A stretch of DNA of 64,000 nucleotides, from the NCBI RefSeq assembly GCF_917627385.1, contig NZ_CAKJTL010000042.1, forward strand, positions 1 through 64,000, in the 5' to 3' direction. Each line of letters starts with the position of its first letter. Position 1 is the stretch's first letter. This document shows positions 26,903 to 34,640 of the stretch, in pieces. Origin of the DNA: Protofrankia sp. CiT1. GTDB lineage: Bacteria > Actinomycetota > Actinomycetes > Frankiales > Frankiaceae. The position numbers and the translations under genes were made by a program. The notes beneath the pieces are model-generated. The model was given only the letters and a program-made list of their open reading frames with translations, was not told the origin of the DNA and did no database searches.

Positions 26903-28195
26903 GTGCCACGAACGCATGTCGTCGACACAAGCGTGCTCTTGTCTGATCCTGGTGCGCTGCTGCGGTTCGCGGAGCACAATGTTGTGCTTCCGCTGGTTGT
27001 CGTAGGGGAGCTGGAAGGTAAGCGGAACCATCCCGAACTGGGTTGGTTCGCCCGTGAAGCCCTTCGTTTGCTTGACGACCTACGAATCCGCCATGGTCGG
27101 CTGGATCAGGCGTTGCCGTTGGATGACGGTGGAACTCTGCGGGTTGAGCTAAACCACAGTGACCCGGCTGTGCTCCCGCCGGGGTTTCGGGTGGATGACA
27201 ATGACTCGCGCATTCTGGCGGTAGCGCTCAATCTTGCTCGGGAGGGCGACGAGGTAGTTCTTGTCACAAAAGATCTGCCGCTGCGGGTAAAGGCGTCCGC
27301 GGTGGGGCTCGCGGCCGAGGAGTACCGGGCGCAGAGCCCGGTGGACTCGGGCTGGAGCGGCATGGCCGAGCTCGCCGTCTCCCAGGATGACCTGGATCGG
27401 CTCTACGCCCGGGAGACTGTCGAGATAGCCGAGGCGGCCGGGCTGCCCTGCCACACCGGTTTGGTGCTCACCGCCGCCGGCGGCAGCGCCTCGGCGCTCG
27501 GACGTGTGACGGCGGACAAGAAGGTGTGCCTCGTCCGGGGTGACCGGGAGGCCTTCGGCCTGCACGGACGTTCCGCGGAACAACGTGTCGCGTTGGACCT
27601 GCTGCTCGATCCCGACGTTGGGATCATCTCTCTCGGTGGGCGGGCCGGCACCGGGAAGTCCGCGTTGGCGCTGTGCGCGGGCCTGGAGGCGGTGATGGAA
27701 CGACGGCTGCACCGCCGGGTTGTGGTGTTCCGTCCGTTGTACGCCGTTGGTGGTCAGGACCTCGGCTATCTGCCAGGCAGCGAGAACGAGAAGATGGCGC
27801 CCTGGGCGCAGGCCGTTTTCGACACGCTCGGTGCGCTGGTCTCCCAGGAGGTCATCGAGGAGATCGCTGACCGTGGGATGCTTGAGGTGCTGCCGCTCAC
27901 CCACATCCGTGGCCGGTCCTTGCACGATGCGTTCGTCATCGTGGATGAAGCGCAGTCGCTCGAGCGCGGGGTGCTGCTGACCGTACTGTCGCGACTGGGC
28001 CAAGGATCGCGCGTGGTACTTACACATGATGTTGCACAGCGTGACAACCTGCGGGTTGGTCGGCATGACGGAGTCGCCTCCGTGATTGAGACTCTCAAGG
28101 GACATCCGCTGTTCGCGCATGTCACCCTCACCCGTTCGGAGCGATCGCCGATCGCCGCACTGGTCACGACCATGTTGGAGGACCTTGTTCTGTAG
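26903..28195 (+). CDS. PIN-PhoH fusion protein (PhoH2-like RNA helicase/RNase)
   Basis: 430 residues. The N-terminal PIN RNase domain starts [14 protein letters not shown] (first catalytic Asp), with further acidic residues in [10 protein letters not shown] and [11 protein letters not shown] (Asp pair). The C-terminal PhoH ATPase domain has Walker [16 protein letters not shown] near residue 250 and Walker [13 protein letters not shown] near 350, then [12 protein letters not shown]. PhoH2 proteins unwind and cleave RNA in an ATP-dependent manner. GTG 26903 is the likely start. A very strong hairpin follows the stop. Confidence 0.93.
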   Translation: MPRTHVVDTSVLLSDPGALLRFAEHNVVLPLVVVGELEGKRNHPELGWFAREALRLLDDLRIRHGRLDQALPLDDGGTLRVELNHSDPAVLPPGFRVDDNDSRILAVALNLAREGDEVVLVTKDLPLRVKASAVGLAAEEYRAQSPVDSGWSGMAELAVSQDDLDRLYARETVEIAEAAGLPCHTGLVLTAAGGSASALGRVTADKKVCLVRGDREAFGLHGRSAEQRVALDLLLDPDVGIISLGGRAGTGKSALALCAGLEAVMERRLHRRVVVFRPLYAVGGQDLGYLPGSENEKMAPWAQAVFDTLGALVSQEVIEEIADRGMLEVLPLTHIRGRSLHDAFVIVDEAQSLERGVLLTVLSRLGQGSRVVLTHDVAQRDNLRVGRHDGVASVIETLKGHPLFAHVTLTRSERSPIAALVTTMLEDLVL

Positions 28196-28222
28196 CGCGG
28201 TCCGGTAGCTCACCAACGGCGG

Positions 28223-28264
28223 CATGGGTGCCCGACCGGCAGCGCGGCCGGTCGGGCACCCATG
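28223..28264. terminator. perfect 18-bp stem hairpin after the PhoH gene
   Basis: catgggtgcccgaccggc (28223-28240) is exactly complementary to gccggtcgggcacccatg (28247-28264) with a 6-base loop (agcgcg). It lies 28 bases after the PhoH stop and 88 bases before msrA. There is no T-run, but actinobacterial terminators often lack one. Confidence 0.75.
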
Positions 28265-28352
28265 GCCGCGGCGGTTGTCGACCGGGCGCCCGGGAACGTA
28301 TCGGGGACGGCCGCGGTTGACACCGTCGACACGTTCCTGGAGGTGTTCGCGC

Positions 28353-29024
28353 ATGCTCTTCGCTCGTCACAAGCCGGCTCTGCCAACGGCGGAGCAGACG
28401 CTGCCCGGCCGCTCGGAGGCGGCCTTCGCGGTACCGGACCGACACGCGGTCCTCGGTACCCCGTTGCGGGGCCCTTTCCCCGCGGGTTTCCAGATCGCGG
28501 TGTTCGGGCTCGGCTGCTTCTGGGGCGCGGAGCGGAAGTTCTGGCAGACGCCCGGGGTGTATTCCACCGCGGTCGGGTACGCGGGCGGGATCACCCCGAA
28601 CCCGACCTACGAGGAGACCTGCTCCGGCCTCACTGGTCATACCGAGGCCGTTCAGGTCGTGTTCGATCCGGCCGCGGTGAGCTACGAGGACCTGTTGAAG
28701 GTTTTCTGGGAGGCACATGACCCGACCCAGGGCATGCGTCAGGGCAACGACGTCGGCACCCAGTATCGCTCGGCGATTTACACCCGCTCCGACGAGCAGC
28801 GCGCCGCGGCGGAGCGCAGCCGGGACGCTTTCCAGGCCGTCCTGACCAGGAGCGGTTTCGGTCCGATCACTACCGAGATTGCCCCGGCCGGCCCGTTCTA
28901 CTTCGCCGAGGATTACCACCAGCAGTACCTGTCGGACAGCAAGAACCCGAACGGCTATTGTGGCCTTGGCGGCACGGGGCAGACTTGTCCGGTCGGTGTG
29001 GCCTCGCCTGACGACGTCAGCTGA
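28353..29024 (+). CDS. msrA: peptide methionine sulfoxide reductase MsrA
   Basis: 223 residues from ATG 28353, which has GGAGG nine bases upstream. The catalytic motif is GLGCFWGAE near residue 53. Substrate-binding residues follow in the conserved [11 protein letters not shown] and [19 protein letters not shown] blocks. The C-terminal [15 protein letters not shown] carries the recycling Cys residues. MsrA reduces the S-epimer of methionine sulfoxide in oxidised proteins. The last bases of the gene (from about 28984) are included in a tandem duplication that also copies the toxin-antitoxin genes downstream. Confidence 0.96.
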   Translation: MLFARHKPALPTAEQTLPGRSEAAFAVPDRHAVLGTPLRGPFPAGFQIAVFGLGCFWGAERKFWQTPGVYSTAVGYAGGITPNPTYEETCSGLTGHTEAVQVVFDPAAVSYEDLLKVFWEAHDPTQGMRQGNDVGTQYRSAIYTRSDEQRAAAERSRDAFQAVLTRSGFGPITTEIAPAGPFYFAEDYHQQYLSDSKNPNGYCGLGGTGQTCPVGVASPDDVS

Positions 29025-29145
29025 GTCGCCACCGCTGTCGTCGAACGCGTTCACACGCAGACGCGCTCCGCTGACATCGCGATCGGTGCTGGGGCCGTGC
29101 TGGTCAATGCCTGACGCGGGCATGGCACGACCGTGCCCGGCCGCG

Positions 29146-29442
29146 TTACCGCTCGAAGATGTCGTGGGTGCCGATGCGGAGCCACTCGACATGAGGCCCC
29201 GGCTTACCCGGGATCGGGTCGCCGTACTGCCAGAGCGCCCGGCCGTTGTACGCTCACGTCATCTCATAGACACCGGATTCGGACTTGAAGCTCTTCACTC
29301 GCAGCTTCGGATGAAACGAGCCCGACGTCAGCCCATCACGAAACAGCGCAACAGCGTGCCGGAACGCGGCTTGCTGCGCGGGGGAGAGCCGATGGAACTC
29401 CGCGAGAAAGCGGGCAACCGGCTCAAAAGTGGGCACGGTCAC
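29146..29442 (-). pseudogene. RelE/ParE-type toxin, copy 1, interrupted by a nonsense codon
   Basis: Aligned with the intact copy at 29969-30265, this copy has the same length (297 bases) but a TGA at 29254-29256 where copy 2 has TGG (GVYEMT-stop-AYNGR against GVYEMTWAYNGR). Translation from GTG 29442 gives only 62 residues (VTVPTFEPVARFLAEF onward). The remaining C-terminal half, with the catalytic-face strands of RelE-like toxins, is kept almost perfectly in frame after the stop, so the mutation is recent. It is either inactive or needs readthrough. Confidence 0.85.
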
Positions 29443-29479
29443 GACAATAGTAGTGAAGGGTGAGTACCCCGCCGAGAGG

Positions 29480-29671
29480 TCAGCTCGCCTGTGGGTAGGA
29501 GTCTGCGGACAGTACGTCGAGCAGGGCGTCGAACGCGGCATAGCTGGTGCAGATGACCGACCGTCCTGCGGCGAGATCCTCGCGTGCCTCGTCAATCGCC
29601 CGCTGAGTGACAGGGTCCGGTTCGTCGACCCACTCGTGAGGGTCCGGGACGGTGACACCGTAGATCTCCAT
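29480..29671 (-). CDS. antitoxin of duplicated module, copy 1
   Basis: 63 residues from ATG 29671 (MEIYGVTVPDPHEWVDEPDP), with a strong ribosome binding site (ggaggacacatg). It is predicted helical and acidic. The C-terminal part reads AGRSVICTSYAAFDALLDVL, where the second copy reads AGRFIRCYGEDEFDALLASL; the ends (SADSYPQAS) are identical. Its partner toxin is truncated, so this gene may now be an orphan or may cross-neutralise. No DNA-binding fold is obvious. Classed as an antitoxin from gene order (antitoxin first, toxin 37 bases downstream) and size. Confidence 0.75.
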   Translation of the reverse strand: MEIYGVTVPDPHEWVDEPDPVTQRAIDEAREDLAAGRSVICTSYAAFDALLDVLSADSYPQAS

Positions 29672-29968
29672 GTGTCCTCCCGTGCAGTCGGTCCTCTTGG
29701 GAGGCTCCATCTCGGATGGTAGAGCATCATGTGCTGGCTGGACAGCTGCTTCCCCGGCACGTGGCCGCTGCCGCGCGGTGACGGCGGACGCCATCGAGAT
29801 CACCGGCTGTCTTGTCCGGTCGGTGTGGCCTCGCCCGACGCGGGCTGAGCCGTAACCGCTGTCGTCGGACGCGTTCGCCCCAGACGCACTCCACTGACAT
29901 CGCGATCGGTGCTGGGGCCGTGCCGGTCAATGCCTGATGCGGGCACGGCACGGCCGTACCCGGCCGCG

Positions 29969-30265
29969 TTACCGCTCGAAGATGTCGTGGGTGCCGATGC
30001 GGAGCCACTCGACATGAGGCCCCGGCTTACCCGGGATCGGGTCGCCGTACTGCCAGAGCGCCCGGCCGTTGTACGCCCACGTCATCTCGTAGACGCCCGG
30101 CTCACCTTTGAAGCCCTTCACGCGGAGCTTCGGATGAAACGAGCCCGACAGCAGTCCCTCGCAGAACAACCGACGCGCCCGGGTAAACGCGGCCCGCTCC
30201 GCTGGGCTGAGGCGCGCGTACTCCGCCAGGAACCGTGCGACGGGATCGAAGGTGGGCACGGCCAC
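29969..30265 (-). CDS. RelE/ParE-type toxin, copy 2 (intact)
   Basis: 98 residues from GTG 30265. The N-terminal helices (VARFLAEYARLSPAERAAFTRARRLF) are followed by the strand block SFHPKLRVKGFKGEPGVYEM, TWAYNGRALWQYGD and HVEWLRIGTHDIFER. This pattern is typical of RelE-superfamily type II toxins, which cleave mRNA on the ribosome or poison gyrase. His-Asp near the C-terminus and the Arg/Lys-rich middle strand are candidate active-site residues. It lies 39 bases downstream of its antitoxin. Which target it attacks cannot be told from sequence. Confidence 0.8.
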   Translation of the reverse strand: MAVPTFDPVARFLAEYARLSPAERAAFTRARRLFCEGLLSGSFHPKLRVKGFKGEPGVYEMTWAYNGRALWQYGDPIPGKPGPHVEWLRIGTHDIFER

Positions 30266-30304
30266 GACAGTAGGACGGGGAGGGTGAGCAGCCCGCCGAG
30301 AGGT

Positions 30305-30496
30305 TCAGCTCGCCTGCGGATAGGAGTCCGCGGACAGCGACGCAAGCAGCGCGTCGAACTCGTCCTCGCCGTAGCAGCGAATGAACCGTCCTGCGGCGAG
30401 ATCCTCGCGTGCCTCGTCAATCGCCCGCTGAGTGACAGGGTCCGGTTCGTCGACCCACTCGTGAGGGTCCGGGACGGTGACACCGTAGATCTCCAT
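30305..30496 (-). CDS. antitoxin of duplicated module, copy 2
   Basis: 63 residues from ATG 30496, fixed by GGAGG six bases upstream. The N-terminal two thirds are identical in sequence to copy 1 (EWVDEPDPVTQRAIDEARED). The toxin-facing C-terminal segment differs over about a dozen residues (FIRCYGEDEFDALLASL). It is first in the two-gene module, as usual for type II systems, and probably wraps the toxin with this C-terminal segment. Confidence 0.8.
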   Translation of the reverse strand: MEIYGVTVPDPHEWVDEPDPVTQRAIDEAREDLAAGRFIRCYGEDEFDALLASLSADSYPQAS

Positions 30497-30649
30497 GTGT
30501 CCTCCCGTGCAGTCGGTCCTCTTGGGAGGCTCCATCTCGGATGGTAGAGCATCATGTGCTGGCTGGGCAGCTGCTTCCCCGGCACGTGGCCGCTGCCGCG
30601 CGGTGACGGCGGACGCCATTCATGCACCACCAGCGCCATCACAGGTCGT

Positions 30650-30905
30650 TCGGCAGGAGACGGAACGCCTTGTGGTTGCCGAGTGGACGTATCGCGCGGA
30701 AGTAGTGCTGGTCGAGTTCTGCGGTGCGCTACCCGGACCAGCGCGACGGCGAGCCGGGCATCCTCGACGTGGTAGACCACCCGGTAGTCGCCCGCCCTGA
30801 GCCGGCGCACACCCGAAGCTTCGCCGGCGAGTGCTCGGGCCCCGTGGGGACGATGATCGTTCGACAGTCGTGTCGGGGATTCTTGCGATGTGTGCGTGGT
30901 TGCTG
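30650..30905 (-). pseudogene. remnant of a second RelE-family toxin
   Basis: One frame reads RPHGARALAGEASGVRRLRA, then GDYRVVYHVEDARLAVALVR and VAHRR. This is the central and C-terminal core of RelE/StbE toxins (GDYRVVYxVxD...VAHRR). Upstream, matching N-terminal sequence (NHAHIARIPDTTVER) continues only in another frame, indicating a frameshift near 30850. No intact start or partner antitoxin is seen. It is unrelated in sequence to the duplicated toxin next to it, so this locus has collected at least two toxin families. Confidence 0.55.
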
Positions 30906-31000
30906 AAGAGTAAGGGCATGAGATCGATGTTGCTGCCGCTGTCCCCGGCGATCCAGGTCGACCTCGTGGGACCTGGGCGCGGGCCGGTCGTGGTGGGGTC

Positions 31001-31474
31001 ATGAGCAGCCGGCGCCGGGTTTTCGTGGTGACCGAGACATCGGGGGCGTCACCGTCGGTGGTGTTCGATCTGCTGGCGGACGGTGAGGGCTGGTCACGGT
31101 GGGCGGGTCCGCTCGTGTCCCGGTCCCGTTGGGAGCGGGAAGGCACGCCCGCGCCGGGTGGGGTGGGGGCGATACGCCGGCTCGGTCGGCCACCGCTGTA
31201 TGTCCGGGAGGAGATCGTCGAGTATGTGCCCGGCCAGCGGCATGCCTACCGGATGCGTTCGGCGTTGCCAGTCCGGGACTACCTGGGGACGGTCGATCTG
31301 TCTCCGCTGGACAGCGGTGGTACACAGATTGTCTGGCAGGGCAGTTTTGTGCCGCTTATACCCGGGACGGGCGCTGTGGTGGTCGTCGGTGTGAGGCTGT
31401 TCGTCGCCCGGCTGGCCCACCGTCTGGCCAAGGTCGCGATTGCTGGTACGGGCACGTCGTCGCCTGCCACCTGA
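31001..31474 (+). CDS. SRPBCC-family protein (polyketide cyclase/START fold)
   Basis: 157 residues from ATG 31001 after a GGTGGGG stretch. The pattern is that of the single-domain SRPBCC lipid- and ligand-binding fold: VTETSGASPSVVFDLLADGEGWSRWAGP at the N-terminus (first strand and the DxxxWxxW helix), a middle barrel (EEIVEYVPGQRHAYRM), and a C-terminal helix (RLFVARLAHRLAKVA). Ligand unknown. There is no operon partner; the next gene is a convergent TetR regulator. Confidence 0.8.
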   Translation: MSSRRRVFVVTETSGASPSVVFDLLADGEGWSRWAGPLVSRSRWEREGTPAPGGVGAIRRLGRPPLYVREEIVEYVPGQRHAYRMRSALPVRDYLGTVDLSPLDSGGTQIVWQGSFVPLIPGTGAVVVVGVRLFVARLAHRLAKVAIAGTGTSSPAT

Positions 31475-31614
31475 GGGGTGGCGGCGGCTGTGGTCTATTG
31501 ATCCGGTCGATCGTCTACTGATCCGTGGTCCAGCTCCGCCCTTGTGCCCAGCCGGCTCATCCGGTCACCCACGGTTCGTCAGCTGGGAGCAGCGCCAGCG
31601 CCATGCCAGCGCCG

Positions 31615-31692
31615 GTCGGTGTGGCCCGCGGCCTTGCCAGGAGCCGCCTGGACGCGGCTCGCTGATCGAACGGCGACTTCCGAAACACGATG
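31615..31692. repeat. palindromic dispersed element, partial copy B
   Basis: This is the right half of the element seen at 15154-15320: ggtgtggcccgcggccttgcc, then ggacgcggctcgctgatcga and cttccgaaacacg. I could not find the matching left tip, so this copy is truncated or rearranged. It lies between the SRPBCC gene and the 3' end of the TetR gene. Confidence 0.75.
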
Positions 31693-31729
31693 TAGCCAAC
31701 CAGGCCTGCTCGGTGATGGGCGGGTACCA

Positions 31730-32398
31730 CTAGCGCGGCCGGGGGAGCAGCGTGTCCGTGAGGGTCCGGCCCAGCCAGGTCTCGTACTGTTCCGCGCTCC
31801 ACTGCCAGATGACACGCAGCATGTGGTGAACTTCGGGTGTGGTGAGCGTCCAGATGACCGCGGCCGCCTGATCGACCGGCATCTCGTCACGCAGCGGTCC
31901 GCGTTCTGAGATCCAGCGAGCCACCGCCGTCATCTGCCGCCGCTGGCCCAGCCGCTGGTCGTGCTGAAGGGCGGCCATCTCCCGATCGGTCACCGCCGCG
32001 TCGCGCAGGATGTCATCGAGGGGCCGCAGGCGTTCGAGCTGATGGGAGGTGTCCGCAGCCAGCATCGCGATCTGTCGCCGTTGATCGGTTTCTTGGCTGA
32101 TCGCGTATGGTCCCGGTGTTGTGGGTGTCGGGCGCTGCCGGTCCCCATCCCCATCTCCGCCCGGCGCGTCGCTGATGCCCAGCAGCTCCTTGAGCAGCCC
32201 ACGCTTGGACCGGAAGGTGTCGTAGACGGTGTCGGGCGAGACGCCGGCCGTTTTGCTGATCGTATTGATCGTTGTTGTCGCGTAGCCCTGTGTGTAGAAG
32301 AGCTCTCTGGCCGCTTCGAGGATACGCAGCCGGGTCTGGCGGGCCTGTTCGGTGCGCAGCGGCGAGCGGTACCTGCGCTGCTTGGCGGGGTTAGTCAT
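31730..32398 (-). CDS. TetR-family transcriptional regulator
   Basis: 222 residues from ATG 32398 (MTNPAKQRRYRSPLRTEQAR), with GGAG upstream; the frame is open further but without similarity. The N-terminal DNA-binding domain reads RLRILEAARELFYTQGYATT then INTISKTAGVSPDTVYDTFR and SKRGLLKELL, a textbook TetR helix-turn-helix. The C-terminal ligand-binding domain is helical. Its A/T-rich upstream region contains tttagcaatttatagcccga followed by tttgggctataaggta, a possible self-operator. The regulated genes are not evident. Confidence 0.9.
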   Translation of the reverse strand: MTNPAKQRRYRSPLRTEQARQTRLRILEAARELFYTQGYATTTINTISKTAGVSPDTVYDTFRSKRGLLKELLGISDAPGGDGDGDRQRPTPTTPGPYAISQETDQRRQIAMLAADTSHQLERLRPLDDILRDAAVTDREMAALQHDQRLGQRRQMTAVARWISERGPLRDEMPVDQAAAVIWTLTTPEVHHMLRVIWQWSAEQYETWLGRTLTDTLLPRPR

Positions 32399-32522
32399 CC
32401 GGCGTACTCCGACGGTGTCCAGTGACGCTGGAGTCAGCTGGAGAACGCACCGAGCGGAACTGGTAGCGGGTCGTGACAGCACGACACACGCTGCTCGGCA
32501 GCTTACCAGCATCAGCCACCTT

Positions 32523-32556
32523 TTAGCAATTTATAGCCCGATTTGGGCTATAAGGT
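32523..32556. promoter_or_regulatory. imperfect palindrome upstream of the TetR gene
   Basis: The A/T-rich segment tttatagcccgatttgggct followed by ataag contains tatagccc and gggctata as inverted arms around gattt (about 32530-32552). The location, about 130 bases upstream of the TetR start, suits an autoregulatory operator. Assignment is by position and symmetry only. Confidence 0.5.
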
Positions 32557-32691
32557 AATGTGCCCTGCTGTCGCCGTGAAGTCAAATTGTCGCGGAGCCG
32601 GATCCCCATACGGCCTTCGGTCGCGGGACGATTAATGATCGTTGTTCTTTGGGCCGAACAGGCGTGACCTGCCGTCGCGTCCGCTAGGAGC

Positions 32692-32849
32692 GACCGGCAA
32701 TAGGGACGCGGCGTCGCGGGGCTGGGGCACGCACCTCGCCGCGTTGTCGTCGGTCGACACCCCAAGGACCAGGGTGACTCCCTCCTCCGCCTTGCGATGT
32801 ACGCACCCCAGCCCCGCTCCTTGATCCACGCCTCTATTACCGGGCGCTC
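32692..32849. repeat. palindromic dispersed element, copy C
   Basis: The left end gaccggcaatagggacgcgg and the right end (read on the other strand gcccggtaatagaggcgtgg) are inverted repeats. The inner arms cgcggggctggggcacgca and tgcgtaccccagccccg-like sequence pair strongly. The centre (gccgcgttgtcgtcggtcg) is shared with the copy at 47528-47692. It occupies most of an otherwise gene-free stretch between the TetR gene (start 32398) and the lipoprotein gene (end 32982). Confidence 0.8.
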
Positions 32850-32981
32850 TAAGCGGCTGGCTGATGTGCTACTGACACATGGTGCTGATATATGTGTTCA
32901 TTTTGTCTGAGCATTGTTGGTTGTTGTGTGACCGGCGGTGGGGGCTGGCCCGGCAGGGATCAGGCCTGCCCCCGGCCGTCC

Positions 32982-33548
32982 CTATTGCTTACGGAAGGTG
33001 AGAATCGCGCCATTGGATGTCCCGACACCGGCCGCATCGATGTTGCCGGTCACGCCATGGCCACGGAATCCGATGGCCGTTGCCAACCCGGGTATCTGAT
33101 TGTCGCTGGTGATGGTGTAGCCGGCGGCTGGCAGCGCCGTGCGGTAGAAGTTCGCCACCGCCGTGTCGGAAACGCCGGTCAACGCCACTGTGGACTGGCT
33201 GTTGCCGGAGGTGCCACCGTTGACCTTGGCGCCTGGTGGGATCGGGAAGCCAGCTGGGACGTTTGGCTCCTTCAGGGCATCGGCGCCGTTGGTCACCTGC
33301 TCACCGCCGGGCAGCCCTGTCGGCAGGGCCGTCGGCAGTCCTGTCGGCAGTCCTGTCGGCAACGAGCTCGGCGCGCTTGAGGAGGCCGCCGACGAGGTCG
33401 CGTTGCCGTAACCGGATGATCCGCCGCATCCCCCCACCAGCAGCAGGGCCAGGCCCGCGCCCGTGGCCACTGCCGCCATCCGGTACCGGCCGGACTCGGC
33501 CGAACGTGCCAGAGCGTCGCAACGGCGCAACCTGATCTCCCCCTTCAT
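32982..33548 (-). CDS. predicted lipoprotein of unknown function
   Basis: About 188 residues. A signal peptide with lipobox (GLALLLVGGC) is followed by a low-complexity linker with the repeat LPTGLPTGLPTALPTGLPG, encoded by a 12-bp tandem repeat (cggcagtcctgt type). The C-terminal domain (PNVPAGFPIPPGAKVNGG, then STVALTGVSDTAVANFYRTA and LPAAGYTITSD) resembles small surface domains in which a helix-strand unit ends GYTI. The start is uncertain: ATG 33548, ATG 33479 just before the hydrophobic core, or an upstream codon at 33620. Expected to be anchored on the outer face of the membrane. Confidence 0.75.
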   Translation of the reverse strand: MKGEIRLRRCDALARSAESGRYRMAAVATGAGLALLLVGGCGGSSGYGNATSSAASSSAPSSLPTGLPTGLPTALPTGLPGGEQVTNGADALKEPNVPAGFPIPPGAKVNGGTSGNSQSTVALTGVSDTAVANFYRTALPAAGYTITSDNQIPGLATAIGFRGHGVTGNIDAAGVGTSNGAILTFRKQ

Positions 33549-33931
33549 GGGGCCGGGGCTGTCGGCACACCCGTTGTGTGACCGCCTCCGGCTGCCTGGC
33601 TTTGGTGTGTCTTTCACCACTAATATCGGTCACAACACCATAGGCGCAGCCGCTGACAGGCCGGGATGGTTGTCGGCGGCCCGTCAGCGCGCTCCGTTCA
33701 GGGCTGGAGGGAGCTGTGTCGGCCTGGCGACACGGGAGCTGGCGGGTGCGGCGACCGGCAGCCGGTCCACGCTGAGCAGGCTCATGGGCAAACGTATGCC
33801 GTCGCTGGGTTCTGTCGGGGCTGGGATGGCTCCGGCGGCCGGGCCGGCACTCATGAACATGATGGAAACAGCGGCGCCTGGTAGGCCCTTGCTCATCCCG
33901 GATCGGCTTCTCGCCGGTACTGTGATGAGCC
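33549..33931. other. gene-free divergent region between lipoprotein and Nudix genes
   Basis: About 380 bases between outward-facing genes. Short frames occur on both strands but none is convincing. Promoters for both neighbours should lie here; no operator was recognised. Confidence 0.4.
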
Positions 33932-34501
33932 GTGGCAGTGAGCAACAATGCGGTCGCTGGGGTGGTTCTCAACTACCTCGAGGAAAATCCGGGCGAACTT
34001 GAGACAGTGGGTCCGCTGGTGCTGGCCGCTATGGGCGGGCCGAGGCCGGTGACGGACCGCACCACGATGCCGGGGCATGTCACGTGCGGCGCGGTCGCGG
34101 TCACCGCTGACTGGCGGGTGCTGCACATCCACCACCGGCGCCTGGCCCGTTGGTTGCTTCCCGGCGGGCATGTCGAGGCAACCGACCAGTCCCTGTTCGG
34201 TACGGCCCTGCGTCAGCTTGCGGAGGAGACCGGAATCGCCGCGAACACCGTGATCCCGGACACCGCCCGGCCAGTGGATATTGATGCGTACGTCGTCCCG
34301 GCGGATCCCGGTCGGGACGAAACATCACATATCCACTATGACATCCGTTTTGTGCTACATGTTCCAGACGAGGTCGTGCGCCTGCGTTCGGAGGAGATCT
34401 CAGATCACCGGTGGATGCTCCTTCAGGAAATCCCCGGGACGCTGGGTGACAAGCTGCGAATCCGCGGCGCCCGATCCGGGTGGGCGCGCGTCCCCCGCTG
34501 A
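33932..34501 (+). CDS. Nudix hydrolase with a variant Nudix box
   Basis: 189 residues from GTG 33932. The Nudix box region reads GGHVEATDQSLFGTALRQLA then EETGI. It aligns with the consensus Gx5Ex7REUxEExGU but has Asp for the first Glu and Gln for the Glu following Arg, while the metal-binding Glu-Glu pair is kept. Relatives with GGHVE boxes hydrolyse nucleoside diphosphate derivatives; substrate here is unknown and activity may be reduced. The N-terminal 50 residues form a helical extension. Confidence 0.85.
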   Translation: MAVSNNAVAGVVLNYLEENPGELETVGPLVLAAMGGPRPVTDRTTMPGHVTCGAVAVTADWRVLHIHHRRLARWLLPGGHVEATDQSLFGTALRQLAEETGIAANTVIPDTARPVDIDAYVVPADPGRDETSHIHYDIRFVLHVPDEVVRLRSEEISDHRWMLLQEIPGTLGDKLRIRGARSGWARVPR

Positions 34502-34640
34502 TCTGTATCGCTCGGGGTGCCCGAGGCGCCCGGGGAGCCTCGATCCGAGGCGTGGTCAGCGCGGCTGGCCGCCTGCGTTGAGAAACACGTGCGACCCGGC
34601 CCGGACGCGATTTCGCCCGCGCGAGCGGTGGCCCGTCGTC

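Larger units (their letters stand above)
28984..30620. repeat. tandem duplication of about 820 bp carrying a toxin-antitoxin module
   Basis: Unit 1 spans about 28984-29810 and unit 2 about 29811-30620. Each begins with the end of msrA (cttgtccggtcggtgtggcc) and ends with gcgcggtgacggcggacgcc. Long stretches are identical, including the antitoxin ribosome binding site region and the toxin 3' half. Other patches have clearly diverged: the toxin N-terminal codons, the antitoxin C-terminal codons and the spacer between them. Unit 2 thus carries a non-functional remnant of the msrA tail. Confidence 0.9.

Noticed and set aside
33463-34002. 179-residue open frame on the plus strand between lipoprotein and Nudix genes
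   Set aside because: It begins opposite the lipoprotein coding region and ends inside the Nudix gene; no domain or ribosome binding site.
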